Of a DNA stretch of 64,000 nt, positions 56,230 to 64,000 are shown in pieces (within the stretch, counting starts at the first letter, position 1; the number at the start of each line of letters is the position of its first letter). Source of the stretch: Spizellomyces punctatus DAOM BR117 (taxonomy: Eukaryota; Chytridiomycota; Chytridiomycetes; Spizellomycetales; Spizellomycetaceae). The DNA is taken from assembly GCF_000182565.1 (NCBI RefSeq), contig NW_015971546.1, positions 940,614-1,004,613 of the forward strand, given 5' to 3'. The translations under genes and the position numbers were made by a program. Under the pieces are notes generated by a model. The model was not told where the DNA came from and searched no databases. It saw nothing but the letters and a program-made list of their open reading frames with translations.

Positions 56230-58300
56230 ATGGCATCGCCTAACAACCATGGGCCCGCGAGCAAAAATCGCTACGACGTAGAAGGAACTGCCCCATCGAA
56301 GACGACTGTGACGGACAAATATGGCCAGGAAATATACTGCGAATATGATATGACGATGAGAAATTGGGAACTAGTTAGAGAGCTACTGAAAGTTCTCGCT
56401 TGGTATGTAGGGTCCGCCGCCGACAGCATGGATATTGACAGTTGACCTTTAGCGTCCTTTACAGGGGTCTGTCGTGCGGTGCATTGGCGAGTGCGGTCGT
56501 CCTATTTTCCGTATTCATTAGCCTGAGGGCCTCGCAGATTGCAGATCCGTACCTTTGGCTTACTGTTATTTCCTACATTGGGTACGCACATTTTAATGTT
56601 TGGCTGATGGGTGGCCCATTTTCATTCTGTGTCTGCAACAGGACCGAGACTTTCTACACGACAGTTATAGTCGCGCTGACTAGTCCGAAAGTAGCTCTCC
56701 GATTACAGCGAAAGACATATGGAGCCGGTATCGTTGTGCTAATACTCGTATGCGTCGCATTGCGACAATGGAGAGCGGACGGCAGCGCATTAACGGTATT
56801 TGCCGCCATTGCCCCATTTTGCACATGCTTGCTGGTTTATAACTGGCAAGCTAGTGCCAAAGCATCTATGACTGATGACGATGAAGCAATGGGTGCAAGT
56901 CATACTGGGGTGGTACGAGCCGCCGCACAATCAGACGAGATGAAAGCGGGAAACGGACTCGACATGGTGAAAGAGACAACCAATCCTCCGTCAACAACCC
57001 CAGAGGCCAAGAGTTCACCAGTGCCAACAAGAGTCATCGCAAATATTTTCCGCAACATTGTGATTCCTTGCATACCAACATTTTCAGTGACCTTTGTATT
57101 TTTCGGAGCCCTAACTGCGATAACAATATCCCACAAACTTTTTGTAGCAGCCAAGAAACCGCTTCTTGACACATTGACACTACTCGGTTGGCCAGTTCTC
57201 CTTGTCGGTCTGCGAGCGCTTTCTATGGCATCAATACAGACGGCGGCCACCAAAATTCACGTAAACGATTCCGCGGAGCAGGGACAGGCCAAGGATATCG
57301 TCAGATCGGCCGAAGATGCTGACAAGAAGGTGGACTCTGTTATCGTCACCAGCGGTGGCAAGACCCAATCCCCGCCACCCCTAGACCTAGTAACTGGGTT
57401 TGTCGTCCCACTGCACACGTCCCTGTTCGCTGTTGCTGTAACTGATGCAGAGCTGTACAATGTCTACACAAGCACAACATGGACGCAGTTTGCCTTGGGA
57501 TTATCAGCAGTTGTCGGAATGATGTTCGCTGAAACCATGTTGGGCATCTGGATTGTTGGGAATCCTGCGAATAGAAATAACGCGAGCATATTTAGCCGCA
57601 TTTCAGAACGAATAGCGAGAAGAACTCTTCAACCAACTATGACAGAAAATTCAATATACGTGGCCAAACCGTCGCAGTATGCCCTCGCTCGGAAGTTTGT
57701 GATCTTTGGCAGGGTACTGTATAGAGGTCCTGCTAGTTGCCGGTGTATATTCGAACATTATTCTCATTCTTCTTTTACCAGACAGTGGCATCCGTGACTT
57801 CCGCATTCCGAGTTATCTTCCTGCACTACCTGCCAACGTTGCCATCAATAGGTGGAAATATTTGCGATAAAAGCGGGATAATGGGAAGCTATACGTATTT
57901 CTTATTTCCAATGCCGGATGCCGATGATATGCTTCTGTATCGAGGATGGAATGTAACTGTTAGGTGTGTGCCAGGGCACAATTTTCTTTTTTGTTCTATG
58001 CTACCCGCTAAATGCTCCGACCATTACAGGGTGTTGGTCACATTTGGTTCTCTGACGCTCACCCTGTTTGCCCTTCTGTTGCTCGAGTGCTGCTATAGCG
58101 TCAATCCCTTTCGAGTTCGCCGGTTTGATCCGTGCCAGGGGAGGTGGTTTATTACTTCCTGTTCGGTAATTGTAACTGCGCACCTGACGTTCATTGCTCT
58201 TGTCATGTTTCTGCACCGGAGAGACTTCCAATTGATGGGGATGGTCGGATATTGTGAGCATGGGGAGTATACGGGGGATATGGCGCACCCTCAGCTTTGA
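56230..58300 (+). CDS. Orphan multi-pass membrane protein A
   Basis: Exons 56230-56402, 56465-57713, 57782-57963 and 58030-58300 give 624 residues in phase. A further 60-bp in-frame stretch (about 56582-56641, GTACGC..CAACAG) looks like an intron, which would shorten it to 604. The N-terminal ~55 residues are hydrophilic. About eight hydrophobic helices follow (for example LASAVVLFSVFISL, IVVLILVCVAL, TFSVTFVFFGALTAI, FALGLSAVVGMMFAETML, LTLTLFALLLLECCY, IVTAHLTFIALVMFL), with two soluble loops rich in D, T and S. The polypyrimidine-preceded acceptor at 57781 fixes the last intron. No transporter or receptor signature was recognised. A gene of similar style lies at 61532-63256 beyond chitin deacetylase. 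Confidence 0.72.
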
Positions 58301-58729
58301 GTGAAGCCAAGGGTGCTGCCACGCTGTATAGACTAGATTTTTTGTATTCGTAAACTAAGGTGATGAATGATTCCTGAGAATCGTGCTTTTTCTCGGTAGT
58401 TGGACTCGTTTCGCATCATCAGTTTCAAAGCTACATAGGCACCTTCCCTGCATTGAGGATATCAAGTGAGGAACGAACAACAAGCAATCGCCTAACGTCC
58501 GTCTCGGATGGCGAAAAGCTGGGATAACCACCAGTGATAAGTGACGTTCTACTTTAACCATCGATTAGAGGTACAGTCCTTTCACTTCAGTAGTATGGCA
58601 TATTTCGGCATATACATATGGAGAACGTATACAAATCTACTCTAGGATCAATATATCCTATCATAATGATGCTAGTCTACGGGCCCCTAATCCCACACGT
58701 GCGACCTGCTACGGCTGAAATGTCGCAAC
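58301..58729. other. Convergent 3' intergenic region
   Basis: Between the stop codons of membrane protein A (plus) and chitin deacetylase (minus). A minus ORF of 68 codons (58355-58561) has no features. Nothing else was seen. Confidence 0.5.
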
Positions 58730-60049
58730 TTACACAAAAACAGCTACAGCAGCACCAGCAATCATCGTCCAGAGCCAAGAGAACGACCTAAACACATCCA
58801 CGCTTGGATATGAGCCACTGATGCTTTCGCTCTGTCTTGTTGGGCTAGCAGTCGAGGAAGTTGTGGACAATGTGATGCTAGAAGGGTTGGTGGAAATTGG
58901 CCCGGTGGAAGAAGCAGAAGCAGATATTGTCGATGATGCAGATGGTGCGACCGAGGACGCTGAAGCCGTACTAATAGGAGCAGATGTTGGGGTGGACGAT
59001 GGGGGCGATACTACGGATGACGTGTTCGGGATAGGGGAGGATGTACTCCCGCTAATATCCCGATACCAAGGTTCATTGAGACAAGTTCCGACGTCCGTAA
59101 TTTTGAGCGGAAAGCTAGAGCCCATATCTTTGATGGCGGATAGGGCCGCAAGAGCGACTCCCACCGTGAATGTAGAGATGTCATGTTCGAGGGAGATGAA
59201 TCCTGCTTGAGGCACGAACCAGGATTTGATCTTTTTTAATACAGTCTGATGGGCGGCCGCAGATGGGGTCACGTCTGCGTCGGTAGAGTCACGGTCGGGG
59301 GCGGTACCCCACAATACTGTCCGATACCCAAGTGCCGAGGCAATGGCACGGATGCGGTCGTCGATGTCTCCGCAAGGTGGACGCCAGAAGCGGGGAACCT
59401 GTCCCGTTGTTTTGTAGATGAGAGCTTCTGTATACTTCATTTCCGCAACGAACTGGGCGTTTGTGAGAGAGGTGCTTGTCCAGTGGGTCCAGGTATGAGT
59501 GGCAATGTGGTGACCTGCATCGAAAGTTGCTTTGATTTCGTCCGGAGCACTGGATCCCATTGAGCCGACGACAAAAAAGGTGGCCTTTTGGTCATTGAGA
59601 TTGACTAGTGCATTACGCAACGCTACAGTGTCATTCACATGTTGTCCGTTCACAACATTGACGATCGGACCATCATCGTAGGTTAATCCCCAAGTGTTCT
59701 GGCCAGGACACTGGTAGACGTCTGCAGTAAAAGCATTCGTGTCGGTGTCTCGAGTGCACAAGTTTGCAGGCCAGTAACAATTTGCAGCAGCATCGGCATT
59801 ATATGTCGCTGTACAAATTCCTTTGTGTGTCGAGGGTGGAATTTGCAGATACTGTGCGGGAACCACCGATTCCACGTAGGCAAGAGCTTCTGTCACCAGA
59901 GGGTCGGTTAAATAAGATGCAGGGATGGGCTGAGACTCATCATCTGGGGGAAATGCTTTTGGCATTGGTGGTGGCATGGTGAGAGTTACCGCGACGACAT
60001 TGGCGACGCTCATCGAAAGAACAGCAAGTGTGATGATGGAAAAGTGCAT
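58730..60049 (-). CDS. Chitin deacetylase, GPI-anchored type
   Basis: A single exon of 439 residues. The N-terminal signal peptide (MHFSIITLAVLSMSVANVVA) is followed by a short pro-like region with cysteines, then a NodB/CE4 polysaccharide deacetylase domain from about residue 120. Motif 1 is TYDDGP (base Asp and metal Asp), motif 2 HTWTH (metal histidines), motif 3 RPPCGDID and motif 5 SLEHD. A ~90-residue Ser/Thr/Pro-rich stalk and a C-terminal hydrophobic tail with small residues before it fit a GPI signal. It removes acetyl groups from chitin at the cell surface or in the wall, giving chitosan. Unlike most neighbours it has no intron. Confidence 0.93.
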   Translation of the reverse strand: MHFSIITLAVLSMSVANVVAVTLTMPPPMPKAFPPDDESQPIPASYLTDPLVTEALAYVESVVPAQYLQIPPSTHKGICTATYNADAAANCYWPANLCTRDTDTNAFTADVYQCPGQNTWGLTYDDGPIVNVVNGQHVNDTVALRNALVNLNDQKATFFVVGSMGSSAPDEIKATFDAGHHIATHTWTHWTSTSLTNAQFVAEMKYTEALIYKTTGQVPRFWRPPCGDIDDRIRAIASALGYRTVLWGTAPDRDSTDADVTPSAAAHQTVLKKIKSWFVPQAGFISLEHDISTFTVGVALAALSAIKDMGSSFPLKITDVGTCLNEPWYRDISGSTSSPIPNTSSVVSPPSSTPTSAPISTASASSVAPSASSTISASASSTGPISTNPSSITLSTTSSTASPTRQSESISGSYPSVDVFRSFSWLWTMIAGAAVAVFV

Positions 60050-61531
60050 GTTTCTGCCGAGTATGAATTAATGGGAGGTTCAAAGAGTACAGAATTGTTG
60101 GTGAAGGATAAGTCAAGCGCTGCCATTTTATATTCCATATCACGCAATGTGTATTTGGAATAGAGAATATTCTAAATAAACATGTGGCATCAAGTGGCAT
60201 CCAGTAATTCTTTCTACGTTTCGCCCGCCGAACCGAAATGGGGCAATAATTATTATTCCACGTCAAAAATAGGAACGCAACATCTCGAGAGTGTTCTGTA
60301 TTGGAATTTCTTTTTTGGAAAATCCAGTCCATTTGTTGATTTTCTCCCTGCCGAGGATATTCCACATTGGCACTTTTCACACATGCTCACCAATAATGTG
60401 CCATTTGCAACCTGTTTTTTTCCGGTGCTTTGTTCGCAATCTTCATGTAATCCTGCCCATTGACAAAACACCTGCCAATAACAACGGCGTTAACCACTGC
60501 CAGAGATACAGGAATACCTTTCGCTTGCAGGCACACATAGGGCATCGAATAAGGATGGGTCCTCCCGCCCAGTCCTCGCCCACATTGAACAGTGACTAGT
60601 CCTTTCATGCTACTGCAGTTAGAAAAGTTCCTCTCAACCCTTTGCCGGGGAATTCATTCTGCGTTTCTATCATCATCCTTTTCTCTCCTTTACAACCCTG
60701 TTTAATAACCAAGCACACTATACGATTTCCTAAGGTTGTACATTCTTGCATTTAGACATGTTCATTACAACACAGAAATTCTTGTCGCATGTGAGCTGCA
60801 TGTGTCATTGCTCCTGTTGTTGTAAAACGGTGCACGGTGTGAAAAGAAGAAAGGGGCCGGTTGCGACAGTCATATCAAAGAAGGTGACGACCGATGAATA
60901 CAAAACGTGCTACCGATCATTGGGACGAATCATTTACCTGCTGTGCTCACACAGCGAGTGGTCGATCTCGTTGAATGGGAAACTTAAAGCACTAAACGAT
61001 GGTCTCGCGCAGCTATTCATAGAAAAAGAAGGCGTTTCCTAATCAGGATCAATACAAGCCTAACTTTAACCCATAACTCGGATTGTTCCTTGCTCTCCAA
61101 TTCCTCCGCAGACCATATATTGGCAAACAAAGCAGACACCGACGGGAGACAAAAAATAGCGGCTTCACTGGCGGATGAAGTAAAAGCTTGGTCGATACCT
61201 GGGATTCTTTAGCTTGCGCTTGCCTAAATTTAGCAATCTTGCGCCTTTTTCAGTAACCCTACAGCTTAAACAATGTAAGTTTTGAAAACTCGAGGACGCC
61301 ACTTAAAGCCGATTTTCTATATCCAAATCCTAAGAATCAGCGTGCTCATCACCAAGCAAAGAGTATCAGGCGGGCAACATCAATAGCAACCCTCAACCGC
61401 AGAGATCAATAGACAAAGCCAACCTTGTTGTACATGATCCATTCTTGAACTATTGTAAAGGGCTCCAGTCTGAATAAAATGGATTGCCCTAGTGGGCAAC
61501 CCACGGAGATTCCGCACTGCCAAACGCCACG
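60050..61531. other. Divergent intergenic region
   Basis: About 1.5 kb between chitin deacetylase (minus) and membrane protein B (plus). It includes one small plus-strand ORF listed separately (60758-61042). TATA-like AT-rich sequence lies just upstream of the chitin deacetylase start (TTTTATATTCC near 60125). No other gene was seen. Confidence 0.4.
60758..61042 (+). CDS. Small cysteine-rich ORF (tentative)
   Basis: An ATG at 60758 opens 94 codons: a cysteine cluster (CMCHCSCCC near residue 15), a basic stretch (GVKRRKGP) and a helical C-terminal half (SLNGKLKALNDGLAQLF). There is no signal peptide and no recognised domain. It may be a real small gene, an exon of a missed gene or chance. No good splice partner was found. 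Confidence 0.3.
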   Translation: MFITTQKFLSHVSCMCHCSCCCKTVHGVKRRKGPVATVISKKVTTDEYKTCYRSLGRIIYLLCSHSEWSISLNGKLKALNDGLAQLFIEKEGVS

Positions 61532-63256
61532 ATGTCTGTGGAGAAAATACGGGCCATTAATGTGCCAAAGCAAGAGACTGTTTTACGTGCGTTTAAGAGA
61601 TAGCTTTTGCTCATCAGGATCTTATAATAACTGACCGGTTTGATGTGTAGGGACGGCGGATTTGCCGGATCCTGAAATCAGTGCAAAAGGTTCAGAAAAG
61701 GTCGGCAAGCAGAAATCGGACGAACCAAAAGGTTCCACGAAAGAGATTATTTCCACTCATCTCTTTGCGACGACATTTTCGATCCTCCTATGGTCTCTTC
61801 TATCGCTGATCCCTCTTGGGCCAATATACGACCGGAGCGGTCCACGGGTATCGGGCATAGTTTTCAGCGTCATGAATCTACCCATCAGTATTGCCATTTC
61901 CCTATCAACAGTTTTTTGGATCAGAGAGTTATTCGGCCTTAGCATTCGATGGTGGTCAAAAGATACTTGGTGGCCTGTACTAGGTACGTAACTCAACCAT
62001 TCGACTATTCACGTGCGCCGAAATAGCGTACTCACATGTATGATATAGCGTACATGGTTTGGAATTTTATTGTGTACAGCATCTTTGCTCTCATCCCGCT
62101 GTTTCCCGTGCCTTTTATGCCAGTATATGTATGTAACAAAATCTCGTAATTTTAATGCATCTCCAGCAAGCTAAAATAATGTTTCTTTTCAATCCAAAGG
62201 GCGGAGGGTTAGCGTACTCTGTGGTTCCCCCTCTGATCACCTATCTTTTCTGTCTACCAACTCATGTGAAGGCACAACCCGACTTTCTCAAAAAGTTTGC
62301 GTCATCTATTATCGTCTCTGGATCGCTCAACGTCTACTGGTTCGTCCTTTTTGGCTTCTACTTTGCATTCATCAATACACCAAACACGACCGGGCTGCAA
62401 ATTATGTTGCTTGCCATCATCAAGATATTCACTGTAGTTTTCGGGGGTATCCAGGTCAAATTGGTGCATAGCGTTGCAAGACTTCTGGGGCATAAGGAAG
62501 GAGAAAATATTGGGGCGCTTGCAAAGCTATTTATCGAAACAGGTGAGCAATGCATTCCCAAACATTCAGACAGCGAGACTTGACATCTGACCAACAACAT
62601 TAGCCTTTGAGACGTACATCTTCCTTGTAATCCCCGACATGCACGATTGGGCCGTCTTTGGATTCTGGCTGGCGCTCGATATTTCCTGTCTCTTCCTCGA
62701 GCTCTTTCACAAATACGAGACCGCTCTCGATATCGTCCTATCCCGCTTCGGACGTCTCAAAATTTCACATCTCGGTTCATCGGAGGACCTCGAGGAGACC
62801 ATACGCGTTCGTACCAAACATTATCTTGTGAGCGTTGTCTCAAAAGTTTTCGGAACGTGCGTCTTTTCCACCTTGCTGGCAACATGGTACTATGGGCCTA
62901 ACAAGGAGTGGTATCCCATATTTGCCTCGTTTCCTGAAGCCGTTGTGACGGATGCCATCTTCAAGGCATGGTTGGCATTAGCAGCCATTCTGATTCATCT
63001 GATGGGAACGCTGGCGGTGTTTAGATACCGAGGTGTTCCTGTCGCAAAGTATGCAAGGCAATTTTTCGGACGATATGCGCCATTATTCGTGGGCATCTAC
63101 CTATGTGCTCCTATTTTCCCTTTCACACACATGGTAATCATTTCATCCCAGCATATTCAGCGCGATCATGTTACTGACTATTGCTTCATCTACTAGGGAA
63201 AGCATTGGTATTGTTTAGAGTACATGTGGGAGGTCGTACATGGAACCCACGGTTAG
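61532..63256 (+). CDS. Orphan multi-pass membrane protein B
   Basis: Six exons (61532-61586, 61651-61983, 62049-62128, 62200-62542, 62604-63133, 63197-63256) total 1,401 bp, 466 residues, all in phase. A hydrophilic N-terminus rich in K, E and P is followed by about ten hydrophobic segments, for example FATTFSILLWSLLSLIPLG, VWNFIVYSIFALIPLFPV, SLNVYWFVLFGFYFAFI, LMLLAIIKIF-like, FGFWLALDISCLFLEL and AWLALAAILIHLMGTL. A cytosolic loop (RFGRLKISHLGSSEDLEETI) sits between helices. The last exon adds only about 19 residues. No known transporter motif was seen. Size and intron pattern resemble membrane protein A two genes upstream, but I see no clear sequence match between them. Confidence 0.75.
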
Positions 63257-64000
63257 GCCTCTTCATGTTATGATTTGCGGTGTCCGTGCAAATACCGCAG
63301 ATTGCGTTGTATCCCGCAACCGCGCGGTACACGGTTTACAAGCCGCGCAATATACCCAAACTGTGCAGTAACATTTGCAACGATTGAATGAGTGCATGTT
63401 AGATTACACTATAGACATTATGAATAGAGTGGCAATCAATAAAATGACGGCGTTCTGCAAAATGCCATGATGCTCTTAGCATTTGAAATCTAGAAAGATT
63501 TGGGGCGGGTTAGAAGTGTAATGGATTTAAGACAAGTCCCTAGCAGGTCGCATCATAGCCCTGCTGGATGGGATGGTCTCAGAATCCCTTTTTTGGGTTC
63601 CAGTACAGGTCGTGAGGGCGAGAGGCAATTGGGGATTCAGTTAACGTGAACCGAGCAGGATTAGGCTTAGGGTTACAAGTGTGTTCCCATGTGGGTAAAT
63701 ATTTTGAAGTGTTCAGAATTGAAATAAAAGGGTTAAAGGTTTATCTGTTGGAATTAATTGATTGACTTCACCGAAATTGTCATGGGACAGTAACTTGAAT
63801 AACTAGGCGAGTTATTAACTTATCAACAAGACCAAAATGGTTCTAGAAAGCCCTGAATCTGCGCTGACCAGCTTGTTAAAAACACATTGTTAGTTAGTTG
63901 TCTTATGCTGAGAGGTCAAAGTCAGGTTGTCATCATGTGATCTGTACTATATTTAGGACCCTTTCTGTCTTTCACAACTCTCTTGACGCAAGGTCCCGCA
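63257..64000. repeat. 3' flank with diverged copy of the 13-kb repeat
   Basis: No gene is visible. From about 63805 to 63900 the sequence (GGCGAGTTATTAACTTATC, then CAAGACCAAAATGGTT and AGAAAGCCCTGAATC) is a diverged copy of the repeat at 12888, 13076 and 13256, same orientation. A GGATTAGGCTTAGGGTTAC stretch near 63659 resembles decayed TTAGGG units. Confidence 0.6.

Noticed and set aside
63540-63620. Possible tRNA near 63.55 kb
   Set aside because: TRNA-like words occur but no D-arm/anticodon/T-arm set pairs into a cloverleaf.

Overview
The window reads as nuclear DNA of a fungus, most likely an early-diverging zoosporic (chytrid-like) one. Fungal markers are a calcium-site neutral trehalase, a GPI-type chitin deacetylase, a YOR1-like ABCC transporter, and genes split by many short introns (about 60-120 bp, GT..AG, often with a CTGAC/CTAAT-like branch site). 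The chytrid placement is an inference from a large CUB-EGF-LRR-TIG seven-or-more-TM protein and a small PARP-type zinc-finger protein. A 100-N assembly gap sits at 4948-5047. All exon models were hand-built from splice signals and frame closure; no searches were run.

Left part (1-22.4 kb) is gene-poor and repeat-rich. It holds a small secreted eight-cysteine protein (3.8 kb), a tRNA-like Pol III unit (4.3 kb), an array of about a dozen decayed tRNA-Trp-like copies (5.05-7.6 kb), several minisatellites (8.3-11.3 kb), an intact-looking tRNA-Trp(CCA) on the minus strand (11541-11612), and a 118-bp satellite containing pieces of that tRNA's 5' half (11.59-11.96 kb). Next come interstitial CCCTAA telomere-like repeats and duplicated blocks to 14.7 kb. 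A ~1.5 kb segment with two unknown ORFs lies inside one minisatellite. A decayed gene (14.95-16.8 kb) and a disrupted metallo-beta-lactamase-fold gene (17.2-19.4 kb) follow, then an intact DUF3140 gene (19.9-20.3 kb). One block repeated at 12.9-13.3 kb recurs at the right end of the window (63.8 kb).

Right part (22.4-63.3 kb) is gene-dense. In order: a large membrane protein built of about a dozen ~31-residue repeats (-), a PLP aminotransferase (-), a Qa-SNARE (+), an ABCC transporter (-), neutral trehalase (+), a small PPxY ORF (-), a seven-bladed WD40/coiled-coil protein with a 138-bp tandem duplication across a splice site (-), the CUB-EGF-LRR-TIG-TM protein (+), a compact minus-strand run (HtrA-like protease, MYND/TPR protein, coiled-coil protein, PARP-type zinc finger), and two polytopic orphan membrane proteins (+) flanking chitin deacetylase (-).

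There is no operon logic. Shared themes are cell surface and membrane (chitin deacetylase, surface receptor-like protein, transporter, SNARE, orphan TM proteins) and stress carbon mobilisation (trehalase).
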